Origin: Sphagnum compactum
Taxonomy: Eukaryota > Bryophyta > Sphagnopsida > Sphagnales
NCBI GenBank assembly: GCA_965153455.1
Contig: OZ234503.1
Span: 8,896,157-8,960,156, forward strand
Direction of reading: 5' to 3'
Length of the DNA: 64,000 bases
A program made the translations under genes and the position numbers. Each line of letters starts with the position of its first letter. Within the stretch, counting starts at the first letter, position 1. The notes under the pieces were generated by a model. The model was not told where the DNA came from and made no database searches. It saw nothing but the letters and a program-made list of their open reading frames with translations. Below, piece by piece: positions 38,068-48,499 of this stretch.

Positions 38068-39370
38068 ATGGAATTTGCAATGACAAAGATTACTCAAAAT
38101 TCAATATTTCCTGCACCTTCGGTCTAAAAATTATGAAATTACCCTCTGTAAAATCTTTACTCATTAGAGCACTTTCCAACACTACGAATAGTGTGCCCCA
38201 ATTGCCCTAAAAATTTGAGGTTTAGTAGTTTTATCGAATATTCAATAACTCTTGCACTGTAGGTCTAAACATTAGAGAACCATCTTGGTGCACTCCTCCT
38301 CATTGAGGGCTTTCAATGGCACCAAGAGCACGATGGGGGGCAGTGCAGTTTGGGGTGATCTTAACGTGACAAACAAACCACCTTGCTTAATAATAGACAT
38401 AGATGTTGGTGGGAGAGATCATGGGGCAAACAAACAAGCCCCCCACCAGAGGTAGTGATCTGATGGAACCACCACCAATTTCTGCTCTTTGTTATCGTGG
38501 ATTCTTCAGCAACAACGAAAAAATCACAAATGGATCATGATATTGCGGATGCACAACAAAATTGTTCCAAAACAAATCATTATTGAAGGCTAGAAAGTGC
38601 GAAACCAAATCAAGGATTGAAAAGCCACCAGCAGTGGCAGCACATGATCTTGCAAAAAATGGGTTCAAATTGTTCCAGAAACAAAGAAAGAAAGAACTAC
38701 AGATTTCCAGAACCCCGATTGCAATTTTCGAGTGCACTTTGTTCATCCACAGTTTTGCTCAATTTTAATAGATAGATGTTCTCTTTACAAATTGGTAAAG
38801 CATTACGCTAGTACACAAATGATTTGTCAAATGAATAGAATAAATACCATAGTACCTTGGCAGCTTCAACACTGAACTATATTATTTGTAGAAATGGTGG
38901 AAATTTTCAGATTTTACTTTTCTCAAAGAGCAAAGTTTTGTGAAGGAAAATACAGCATCTATAAGAATATGCAGCAACATTCTATTTTTTAACATGTAAT
39001 CTTGATATTTAGATAAGGATTGCACAGACATGTGTTGAAGCTTGCCCTTGTACCACTGTATTGTTAAATGACTTTGTGGACATTAAGGGGTTGCAACTAA
39101 CCATGTACTAAAATCACACAAATATTGTAAATGGGCAAGGATTTTGCCAATGATCAAATAAATACTCAAACTTTCCTGTCATCCTATCTAGGTACAACTA
39201 CTTGTTGCTTTATACCCTCATCAGAAGAATAAAACACAAATTAGTAGTTCGAATGAAAGACATATAACCCCAACTTGGAAATCCAAGATTTAGCTAGCAA
39301 TGTGACATCTATTATATGAAAAAATTACAGTAAGGAAATCCAGATTCGAATTATTTGGATCCCCCGCAGG

Positions 39371-39565
39371 GGAGAGGCGTGCCAGCCTAAGAAGTAGTGC
39401 GAGACCAAGGCGACGCGCGCGGGGCCAGGCAGCAAGCTACCGGACGGCCCCGCCCCCGAGAAAAATTAGATTAATATCATGAGGCTCGATGAGCCTCGAG
39501 TCAGATATTAAACTGATAAGAACAGATACTACACTTGATCTTAGCCAAAAGGCCGAGAAAGGTAT
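39371..39565 (-). ncRNA. U2: U2 spliceosomal snRNA, copy 1
   Basis: On the minus strand it begins ATACCTTTCTCGGCCTTTTG and continues with the conserved U2 5' domain, including the GTAGTA branch-site recognition element. A perfect GAGGCTC/GAGCCTC hairpin follows, then an Sm-type AATTTTTC site and GC-rich 3' stem-loops. The length of about 195 is normal for plants. A conserved CCAAATAATTCGAA lies 3' of the gene (3'-box-like). The 5' half is identical to copy 2; about 11 differences lie further 3'. Confidence 0.95.
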
Positions 39566-39588
39566 GAATTTGCATTTTGTGCCCGGGG

Positions 39589-39635
39589 CTTTATATACTC
39601 CGCCCATGCCACTCTTTCGGCAACCAATATGGGGT
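39589..39635 (-). promoter_or_regulatory. U2 copy 1 promoter: USE-like element and TATA box
   Basis: On the minus strand, ACCCCATATTG (39625-39635) resembles the plant snRNA upstream sequence element (RTCCCACATCG). TATATAAAG (39589-39597) lies about 25-32 bases upstream of the U2 start. The gap between them is about 27 bases, shorter than the 33-34 reported for angiosperm Pol II snRNA genes. Confidence 0.65.
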
Positions 39636-40819
39636 TAACACACATTTGCTTGCTTGCTTGCTCGCTCCTCTTTGCTCTTCGTTTGCGTCGTGCTTTCCAC
39701 TTCGTACCTCGATCCTCCAGAATTTTCCTGCGTATGATCGCTGTGCGCGCGCCAGTAGGCCCCGCAGCGGATTGATTCTGGCAGTGTAAAGGGTCGTGCT
39801 CCGAATGAACGGACACGCTACGAGCCATCCTGAAGGCTTTTCTTGAGAGCCTGGCACGATGCAATGGCCTTGTGTAGGAGCTGGGAAGAGTTCGGTTCCC
39901 AAAGTCCTTCAGGGTTTGGGAGATTTCAACCTTATCGGCAAAAGATCTGCAAGAGATCTCACCCACAAGGTGCTTGTTCTTTCCTAAGTGGGTGGGATTC
40001 AGGGACATCCAAAACCTTCTTGAGTTGAATCTCTTTCTGACTGACAGTCAGGTATTTGTCGAGATGCCTTTCCACCCGGTAGACCAGGTCACGTATGCCA
40101 TGCACACTGGTCCTGATCGAGGTTACACTTACTGACCTCAGTCCACCGGTTTATCATTGCTGACTCTCTTGCAGGGCTTTCCCCTAGCAATCGTGCTCCT
40201 CATGTTTCCCAACCATATATGTCACGAAATAGACTCTGCAGTCAAGGCGATCCCAGGAAATATTGAGCTTGCTGCAGCGCAACTTGATTGATAGGCTCCT
40301 CCGTTGTTGCTCCTCCTTGTAGTTCAGCCCATTGGGTTGGAGCTGCTCAAGAAAACCTGGGCGTTGCCTGTTCGAGGTGATGATATTTCGCAACAACAAG
40401 CCACATCTGCTTATGACGAAGTCGCACAATTTGATTTCACTATATCCTGCATTTGTTGCAGATTGCATCCCGATTTGAGAAATCTTGGCCCTAGCCCAGC
40501 AATTATTATTGAATAGGTCCATTTACCATTGTGTTTGTAGGTTGGGACCGGCAAACATTGGAACTTGAGCTCTAGATAACGAGTTTGTATGATAATATGG
40601 CTGTATAGCGTAAGATTGATTGCAGAGGTAAGTACTCCCCGATAACACATTGAAGGTGACACTACAGACTGCGTAGGTATTATGTAACGGGTACTACTGC
40701 GGTTGCTGGCGCTAAGGTTTCTCAGCCTCCTATCCTGGAGTGAATTCTCCGCCGAGACCGGATTTTAGATCGAGTAGGGAAGTGAATGTTTTGGGTTTTG
40801 AGAAGGGGAATCTAAAGGC

Positions 40820-41780
40820 CATATGTAGCCTGCCCACACAAAAAGAAGCCTTGAACTCTGCTAGCCTGGTAAGACACTGGCTCCCACATTCATGTCATTC
40901 TCCGCTGGCAGCGAAATGCAATGCACCAACGAGATTACTATTTCTCTCATCTTAATTCCTCACACGAATTACTTGTTCAACCAGAAACTGACAGCCTCCG
41001 CAAAGTTCTGTCGTATGTAAGACAAAACAAATGCCAGGTAAGGAGGGGTTCTCAAGACTGTTGAACGTGGATTTACCCAGCCGAACTACAGCGGAATACT
41101 GACACGTGTTGATTGACTTCTGAGTTCAGGAGCTTACGCCGCAGAGACTGCGCAGTTCAAGCACTGGTACTGTTTTGTAACAATGTTCATAGAAAAGCTG
41201 CAGTCTTGTTACAGTTTATTCTTGCACATTGAGTTCCTCCCTCCAACTCCAGAGAGCTTGATCACGATCTAAGGGCCAAATGAGCGGTGTAGTTTGTCAG
41301 GCTCGTTTCTCAAGGTAAGCTGATATTGTGAATATTAGGAGTAGTATAGTTGGATCAAATGGTCCTTTGCAGACGAGGCAGATGAGGAGCTAGTGCAGGT
41401 GTTCTGACCTGAGCGACTTCATCAAGTTCTCACCAACTTCTGACATTTTTCTTTTGCAGGATGCATACGGAAGGATTGCTAAAAGCTGTAATAGATGGTG
41501 GCATTGCTTATGGCCTGGAGTTTCTAGATACAAACAGTATTTGACTGAATTAGGTTACAAAGTAATGGTCAAGAACTTCGAATTCTGAATGAGCATCCTG
41601 AAACTACAAACCGAGGCGTAAATTGAGGAGGCTCTGATCATAATTGTCTTTTGTACTGTCGGATTGTCTACTAGTAGGTGTTGAGACAAGGGCAAATAAT
41701 ATGTTGCATTCAAGTAGCCGGGTTTGCCATGAGAGATATTGAGTTTTGATTTTGTCGAATTTATATGGAATGTGCAATGA
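40820..41780. repeat. Segmental duplication, unit Y copy 1 with broken coding fragments
   Basis: Matches 44239-45290: AGCCTGGTAAGACAC, CATTCATGTCATTCTCCGCT, TGAACGTGGATTTACCCAG and the block around 41460-41560 recur in order. At 41461 an exon-like stretch after a TTTTGCAG acceptor gives a 28-codon frame that ends in TGA. The equivalent in copy 2 differs and runs further. Taken together these look like decayed exons of an unidentified gene. Confidence 0.7.
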
Positions 41781-42715
41781 CAAAGATTACTCAAAATTCA
41801 ATATTTCCGGCACCTTCCGTCTAAAAATGATGTAATTATCTTTACCCATAGAGCAGTTTCCAACACCCCAATTGCCCTAAAAATTGGAGTTTTTGTTTTA
41901 TTGAATTTGCATTGACACAATTGTTCGATATTCGATAACTCTTGCATTGTAGGTCTAAAGTCTAAAAATCGGAGAACGACCTTGGTGCACCCTACTCATG
42001 GAGGGCTTTCCAATGGCACCAGGAAGAGCACAGTGGGAGGCGCTGGTTTGGGATGATCTTAACGTGATAACCTTGCTTAGAAATAGATAGATGCTGGCAG
42101 GAGAGATCATGGTGCAAACAAACAAGCCCCCCATCCGAGGTAGCGATCTGATGGAACCACCACCACCAATAGATAGATGCTCTTGTTATGGCTGATTCTT
42201 CAGCAACAACAAAATCACAAACGGATCATGATAATGCCTGTGCACAACAAAATTGTTCCAAAACAAATCATTGTCGACGGCTAGAAAGTGTGAAAACAAA
42301 TCAGGGATTGAAAAGCTGCCAGCAGTGGCAATACATGAGCTTTGCATAAAATGAGTCCAAATTTGGCGAAAGAACTACAGACATCTAAAATGAGTTTGTG
42401 GACATTAAGAGTTGCAACTACCCATACTGAAATCGCACAAATATTACCTGTCAATGGGCAAGGATTTTGCCGATGATCAAATAAATACCTACCTTTCCTA
42501 TAACCCTTTTCAAAATACACGACTTTGCTCCAACATAATCCCGTCGTCAAATTCACACCCGAAAACACTAATTGGAATGGAAATTTCCGATTTGGATCCG
42601 TGCTTTCCAACAGACAAGACTTTGCCACAGTCCAACCCCATCTAGACCAAAACATCAAAAATAGATTTCGTAAACTTAAAAAATCCGGGTTTGAATTGTT
42701 TGGTTCCCCCGCAGG

Positions 42716-42910
42716 GGAGGGGCGCGCCAGCCGAGGAAGCAGTGCAAGACCAAGGCGACGCGCGCGGGGCCAGATAGCAAGCTACCGGACGGCCCCGCCC
42801 CCGTGAAAAATTAGATTAATATCATGAGGCTCGATGAGCCTCGTATCAGATATTAAACTGATAAGAACAGATACTACACTTGATCTTAGCCAAAAGGCCG
42901 AGAAAGGTAT
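42716..42910 (-). ncRNA. U2: U2 spliceosomal snRNA, copy 2
   Basis: Minus strand, starting ATACCTTTCTCGG at 42910. It has the same domain order as copy 1: branch-site recognition region, hairpin, Sm-type site and 3' stem-loops. The first 64 or so bases are identical to copy 1. Changes fall in the bases after the first hairpin arm and in the terminal stem-loops. The 3' flank keeps CCAAACAATTCAAA, parallel to copy 1. Both copies look intact. Confidence 0.95.
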
Positions 42911-42934
42911 GAGCTATCATCGAGCGGCCGGGGG

Positions 42935-42980
42935 ATTATATACTCTGCCACTGCTACTCTTTCGGCAACAAATATGGGAT
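42935..42980 (-). promoter_or_regulatory. U2 copy 2 promoter: USE-like element and TATA box
   Basis: On the minus strand, ATCCCATATTTG (42969-42980) is a closer match to the plant USE than in copy 1. TATATAAT (42935-42942) is in the normal -30 region. The gap is about 26 bases. The intervening TTGCCGAAAGAGTAGC is nearly the same as in copy 1. Confidence 0.68.
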
Positions 42981-43490
42981 TAAAACACACGTGCTTGCTT
43001 CCCCCTCTTTGCTCTTGGTTTAGGATTCATCAGCGTTATGCGATCTGCCCCCACCAGCAGGGAACTGGAAATGGTCCCCTTAACATTGCCTAGATCCAAA
43101 CAGAGTGCCTCACCGACTTTGGACTGAGTTTTTTGCAGGTTTTCATTGCAAATATATCTATGATTGCTTTTGTCATACTCGAGCAAATGGTTGCTTTTGC
43201 AATGATAATGCACAAGCACCCCGGTCGGGGTGGTAAGCTGCTGTCTTCAATCCGTTCTGTTTACACTTGGGCAACCCTCTTTCCCGATCACCTGACTAGC
43301 CACAAGTACTTCTGGTTGAACCGAGAGAAAGTGAGATCTTTGTTATAGAACCAGCTGTGAGATTTTCTAAGCTGGAATTGAGACTGATGGATTATGGTGG
43401 TGGGACCAGCTTTCTTCACTAAACTGTTCTCGAAAGGTTGGGTCGTATATCTTTTTGAACGGAACAGAATCTAACGTCATCTTGTTGTTC

Positions 43491-43500
43491 TATATAAGTA
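43491..43500 (+). promoter_or_regulatory. Possible TATA box upstream of the broken coding tract
   Basis: CTATATAAGT lies in a position where a transcript could run through 43520-46740. It is isolated evidence only. Confidence 0.25.
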
Positions 43501-44238
43501 TGTTCAACCTAGCCTCCGGCATCTCTTTCGTCACACCTCAATCACAATATCTGGTTGTGTTCCAAGACTAACATCGCTAAACTCTTCATTAGCCTGCATT
43601 GTACTGTTTTGCCTGGAAATGACAGTGCCCCTGGATGATCTTCACTGACTGAATCCTGAGAAGAAAGGCTTAGTACATCATTCGAGTTGGTTCTGCTAAA
43701 TTGCTGTGATGTTCTATCAATTCTATACAGGCTGAACCATCATGTGGAAGACCCAGTTCTAACCTTCTAACCCTTTACTAGCATACCTGAAGGCAATTGT
43801 GTCCACAACAAATGCAGAGTCATGCTCGAGAAGGTGGGTCAAAAGCAATATTTTTTCGTTGCTTGCAGCTAGTTCCTAATGTAAAGCTTTACTGCACTAG
43901 ATTGCTCTTGCGTGAGGCCATCGAGGAGACACAAATATATTTGTTCCCTCTGACACTCTCTAAAGGATTCATGTGGAGGGGGCTTTTGAGCTCGACTGCA
44001 CCGTCTGTCCAATTGCAATCCCGTACAACAGATTGTTGTAGATGCTTTTTGGAACAGCAACAAGTATGTCTTTGTGCTTCTGCATTTTGTTCTTTGCTTG
44101 CTTTTCCTCTGAAAGGTGCAATGTAATTCTTTGAGTAAAAGATGTCTGGCGCTTGTTAAACCGTTCTGGGTGGTGCTGTAGGCAGTCATTCACCGTGCAT
44201 TTGATGTGCTTGATGACATCAGGGGCAGTTGTTTGTGA

Positions 44239-45290
44239 TGTATGCTACCTGGAGCCTTAGACTCTGCAAGCCTGGTAAGACACCAATTCCCACATTCATG
44301 TCATTCTCCGCTGGCAGCAAAGCCCCGCAGCAAAACCCAAGCATCTGCCTTATCTGCTTTCATGCCATTGCAATGCACCAACAAGACCACTATTTCTCTC
44401 ATCTTAATTCCTGACAATAATTACTTGTTCAACCAGCAAATGACAGCCTCTGCAAAACAACAGCCAGGTAATGAGGAGTTCATACCTTGTCAATGGCGTG
44501 TTCACAGAAGTGAGAGTTCTGAAGACTGTTGAACGTGGATTTACCCAGCCTACTACAGCAGAAAACTGACACGTGTCGATTGACTTCTGAGTTCAGGAGT
44601 TCACACTGTAGAAACTGCGCAGTTCCAGCACTGGTACTGTTTTGTAACAATGTGCATAGAAAAGCTGCAGTCTTTTTACAGTTCATTCTTGCACATTGAG
44701 TTCCTCCATCCAACTCCAGAGAGCTTGATCATGATCTAAGGGCCAGATGAGCAGTGTAGTAGGTCGGGCTCATATCTCAAGGTAGAGCTGATATTGTGAA
44801 TGTTAGGAGTAGTATAGTTGGATCAAATGGTCCTTTGCAGACAAGGCAGATGAGGAGCTGGTGCAGATGTTCTGACCTGAGCGGCTTCATCAAGTTCTCC
44901 GCAACTTCTGACATTTTTCTTTTGCAGGATGCATATGGAAGGATTTCTAAAAGCTGTAATAGGTGGTGGCACCGCTTACGGCCAGGAGTTTCCAGATACA
45001 AAGCTTGTTTGCCTTCAAATAGTATTTGACTGAATTATGTTATAAACTAATGGTCAAGAATTTTGAATTCTGAATGATGACCATCCTGAAACTACAAAGA
45101 AAAGTGTAAATTGTATAGAGTATGAGGAGGCTTGAAATACAATTGTCTTGATTGTATTGTTTATGTATTGTTGTCTACTACTACTGGAAACAAGGGCAAA
45201 TATGTCCCATTTAAGTAGCAATGTTTGCCATTGAGATGTCATTTGATTTGATGGTTGGTTGACATATCTTTCACCATCCAGTGTCAACTC
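44239..45290. repeat. Segmental duplication, unit Y copy 2
   Basis: Second copy of 40820-41780. The exon-like block after TTTTGCAG at about 44928 is longer here than in copy 1, because a stop codon seen in copy 1 is absent. A smaller shared block (GACCGGCAAA...) lies at 40541-40603 and 45847-45908, out of register with the rest, so the duplication has been rearranged. Confidence 0.7.
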
Positions 45291-45609
45291 CGATTGAGGT
45301 CTGTCATTCGATGTTGGATAAGGGAGTGTTTTACTAGGATTTTAGTGATCAGTACCTAAATGCCATAATAGACAAAATTTGGAAGTCGAATGAGCTTTTG
45401 TGTGTAGACATCCATGCCAACTGAGCAGCTTGGACCAATTTGTGTTCTGTGGTGACAGAATGTTGCCAGATTTCTCCCATGAAATGTGCCTGGCGACCAT
45501 TGTGCTTCAAATTTGGCAGTGTTTTTGAGGCAAGACTGCCTGAACTCTGAACATTGAATTTTGATGGTTGCAGGATTCGCGGAGGAGTTAGCAGCAGTCC
45601 CTGTTTTGA

Positions 45610-45795
45610 TGGTGGTGGAAACTGTGTGTTGGCAACACATGCATCGAATTTGGACAAGGAATCTCGGAGCTGGCCAACATCATACAAGGTGCTCAAGTTG
45701 TCGTGTTGGAAGAAATGGGTCGACCGCTCCACAGAAATTTCAATGCTCGTGTTAAGCGCGATGTTTTGAAGCTTGCTGTGGTGAAAGAACCCTAA
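45610..45795 (+). pseudogene. Fragment resembling the C-terminal DUF89 end of plant pantothenate kinase 2
   Basis: The frame contains SELANIIQGAQVVVLEEMGR followed by HRNFNARVKRDVLKLAVVK, then TAA at 45793. Plant PANK2 proteins fuse pantothenate kinase to a DUF89 metal-dependent phosphatase domain whose C-terminus has a very similar order (an acidic-hydrophobic strand, EGMGR, H-T-N-F/L-N-A, K-LKLA-VKN). Here EGMGR reads EEMGR, the usual residues after VKN are missing, and the frame is closed upstream by TGA at 45607. No other PANK2 exons could be identified nearby. I read it as a relic exon; recall of the family motif is from memory and needs a search. Confidence 0.5.
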
Positions 45796-46352
45796 ACCCT
45801 TCCCCATCAATTCTTGAATGGGTCAATTTCCCTTTGTGTTTGTAAGCACGGACCGGCAAATATTGGATCTGGACCCCTGGAAAATGAGTTTGTATGATAA
45901 AATGGCTGCCTAGCATGAGATGACTCCTCCACAATAACACGTAGGTAGTTGTCTGTTGCTGGTCGGCCTCACTGGTCTGCTGTACCGCCGAGAAAGAAGA
46001 TTTTGTAGGCTTTGCAAGGGAGCTTTCGGAGCCCAGCAGCACTTGGACAACTGTGCATCTATAATGCAAATGGCCCACGAGATCCAATCGTGTGAACTGT
46101 GCATAGAAGTGCGGGGGATTTTTTTCAAAAGATAGCCGCAGCTTAGAACCGACCACAAAGCAAGAGCGACCAGATTTGAGGCTGGTATCATGTTTCAAAC
46201 CTTGCTGCAGATGATGGGGTGCACAGGTCTCACTAGATAGGCTTGGTTTCCAGCTTGACGATTCAGTAAAGGCTTTTCAAGAAGTAGAGGAGAGGCCCCG
46301 AGTGAAGGCGCAAGCCTGTATGTTTAACATCCTCTATTGATTTCTCTTGCAG

Positions 46353-46734
46353 GCATGGTGCAGTAGGACAGAAATGCGAATGGTTTGGTCCAGCAAACAT
46401 TTGGTTTATTTACGGTGCTGGTTGAGAATCTACAAGTATTTAGAGCTAACGGCTTGCTCCATGATTTCTCAAGCTCTGGATTGTTTGGCTTCATCTCGTT
46501 TTTCTTTCGGTCCTTTCATTCTCTGGTTTGCTCGGTGGACGATGATTGAAGAGGTACACCTTATGCATGTGCTTCTCTGCACTAAAGAAGCAAAATAATA
46601 ATTTGATAACATTTTTGTAGACCCAAAAGGAAAGGGAGAAAACTAATTTTGCCAAGGATCATTGGTTTGAAACTGTTGAAGGACTTCCCAAGGCTCTCGT
46701 GATTCCTGTTAATTCTCCTGGAGGATGCGTATGA
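46353..46734 (+). other. Possible two-exon coding fragment, unidentified
   Basis: After a CTCTTGCAG acceptor, 46353-46553 is open for 67 codons to a donor (GAG|GTACAC). A TTTTTGTAG acceptor at 46620 continues in phase 0 through 46621-46734 to TGA. The spliced peptide has a hydrophobic Trp/Leu/Phe-rich part and then a charged tail. I do not recognise it. It may be the 3' end of the same broken gene as the PANK2-like fragment, or chance. Confidence 0.3.
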
Positions 46735-46869
46735 ATGAGAAAGGGAGAGTGAGTCTTCAGGCATTTTCCGGAGTCATCTTGTAGCATTAAGCCTATACCC
46801 AATTTGGACTCAAGTCAGCAGAGTTTGATGATTGAAAACGGTCAGTGGGAGTAGAGTGGGAGAGCGTAG

Positions 46870-47397
46870 ATGCAGTTGGATTTTGGAAAGCATAGGAGGA
46901 GGAGACCAAACCAAGCGGGCGCTGGAGAAATGAGCTACAGGAGTAGATCAAAGGAGAGAGAAAACAAAGCAGTGAGCTCGGAGAAAGAAACGACCTCCAA
47001 AGCAGCAAGCATTGCGGAAGTGGGAGGGTTCGACAAGGTAATCACTCGGAGCTCGCGAGTGGGTAAAAACGTCGGAAGACATGGTGTACTGCGACAGCCG
47101 CCGTAACTGTCATATAAGTGAGGGAAGAAATGATCATCGCGCAACAGAGGGCTCGCCAGTAAGAAACAGATAAGAGAAGCATCGATACTCAGGAGAAATC
47201 GTGGCAGGTACTCAGCCACCCCCAAATCCAAACTGTTAAGACCACTATTTTGTGGCGTCAATGTCAGGCTGACAGGGTGCTCGAAAGCGCCAACGGAGCC
47301 GCGTTGAAATCTTGTGCGGAACCGATCGATCCATAAAAAAAGCTGACGAGAAGGATCTGGCGAAGAAGGGCAAGAAGAGAGAGGAGGTCGCAGCATA
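46870..47397. other. Moderately GC-rich DNA upstream of U6, no gene supported
   Basis: A plus-strand ATG frame of 78 codons (46870-47106, rich in Arg/Ser/Lys) and a minus-strand frame of 156 codons (46935-47405) overlap. Neither shows family motifs. Confidence 0.4.
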
Positions 47398-47440
47398 TAA
47401 CCCATACGCTTTGCAGACGTAGTAATCCGGTCTATATATA
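47398..47440 (+). promoter_or_regulatory. U6 promoter: USE-like element and TATA box
   Basis: TAACCCATACG (47398-47408) resembles the plant USE and TATATATA (47433-47440) the TATA box. The 24-base gap matches the 23-24 base spacing that marks Pol III snRNA promoters in plants. The TATA lies 23-30 bases before the RNA start. Confidence 0.75.
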
Positions 47441-47462
47441 CCGAAAGCGGACAAATGTCCTT

Positions 47463-47482
47463 GTCTCTTCGGAGACATCTGA

Positions 47483-47514
<32 letters not shown>

Positions 47515-47565
47515 GGCCCCTGCGCAAGGATGACACGCACAAATCGAGAAATGGTCCAAATTTTT
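47463..47565 (+). ncRNA. U6: U6 spliceosomal snRNA
   Basis: It starts with a GTCTC-TTCG-GAGAC hairpin and then carries the invariant core: ATAAAATTGGAACG, ATACAGAGAAGATTAGCATGG (which includes the ACAGAGA box and AGC triad) and CACGCACAAATCG. It ends at a T run that acts as the Pol III terminator. The 5' stem differs from the common plant form by a compensatory C-G to T-A change, so base pairing is kept. It appears intact and functional. Confidence 0.96.
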
Positions 47566-47749
47566 TTCCTTTCCGTCCGTTACGATAAACGAATTTCATC
47601 CCTTCTCGGCATCATAAATGAATTTGAATCCATATTTTTGGACAAACAATTCACATGTCTATCAAGTAATTATGCAAAAATATTGGCCTACTTATTGGGT
47701 GCCAATATGTGCCAAACTGGGGGTACTTATTCATGCTTTTATTAATTAG

Positions 47750-48485
47750 TGATGGGTGCACCCAAAGTTCTTTTTTCTTTTTTCCAGAAGGACCCATTTT
47801 GATTGGCCCATCACCAATATTCTTGGAACATGGGGGCACTCCCCAACATAGAAGCCTAAGTATGCTTCCCTCACCAAAATAGAAGCAACCCTTTGGCCCC
47901 CTATTACAGCTTGTATAAATGGAATGGGAACCATGGCCGAGCAATAGGGGATTAAAAATCGAGGTGCTATTGGGAACATCTTAGGGAACACATTGAGAAC
48001 TTGGGGAACCTCATGGGAACAAACATAAAAACAAAAAATGCCCCCTTGGCCCTCCCATACCCAAAAGAAAAATCCCTTTGAGCCTTCTCATTGGTTGCAT
48101 GAAATTTTTATTTCCAAAACAATTTATCACCATTTTCAACCTAGAATAGTACTCCCATTATAAACTAAGGCTATTTTGTTGTTAGTTGTATTAATTAGTT
48201 GGCGGTACAACCAATTTTCATTTTCATTTTCATTTTTTGCAATGAGTCAATTTGGTTGGCCCATCACAATTTTTTTTGGACACACTGGGCACCCCCCCCC
48301 CCCCCCCCCCCCCCAAATAGAAGTTTAGAAGGTCTTCCCTTTGGCCCACCTTTATAGGTTCTACAAGTTCAACTTTGGGCAATATTTGGGGATAATGTGC
48401 GGTGCGATTGGGAAAATCTTGGGGAAGATGTTGGGATTGTAATTGGGAACCTTTGGGGAACACATAGGAAACTAATGGGAACTTG
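47750..48485. repeat. Diverged tandem duplication, unit about 430 bp
   Basis: 47750-48020 and 48185-48485 share order: TTAATTAGT-type start, TTGGCCCATCAC, AATAGAAG, CCCTTTGGCCC, then repeated GGGAAC-rich blocks. The second copy contains a run of 23 C at 48292-48314. Confidence 0.65.
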
Positions 48486-48499
48486 TGGGAACATCAAAA

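Larger units (their letters stand above)
38068..39650. repeat. Segmental duplication, unit X copy 1 (contains U2 gene 1)
   Basis: This segment matches 41765-43000 in order, with substitutions and indels. Shared blocks include GCAATGACAAAGATTACTC, GGAGAGATCATGG, the 3' flank of U2, the whole U2 gene and its promoter. Copy 1 is longer by several hundred bases of inserted or lost sequence. Confidence 0.85.
41765..43000. repeat. Segmental duplication, unit X copy 2 (contains U2 gene 2)
   Basis: Second copy of 38068-39650; see that entry. The U2 start points of the two copies are 3345 bases apart. Confidence 0.85.

Noticed and set aside
39541-40008. Minus-strand frame of 155 codons
   Set aside because: It covers the U2 promoter and the first bases of U2, with no protein motif.
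45349-45810. Minus-strand frame of 153 codons
   Set aside because: It is antisense to the PANK2-like fragment, which explains the sequence better.
46935-47405. Minus-strand frame of 156 codons upstream of U6
   Set aside because: Ser/Leu-rich with no recognisable domain; overlaps a plus-strand frame and abuts the U6 promoter.
48292-48314. C run as a quadruplex or regulatory site
   Set aside because: A single homopolymer run in a diverged repeat, prone to sequencing error. No supporting context.
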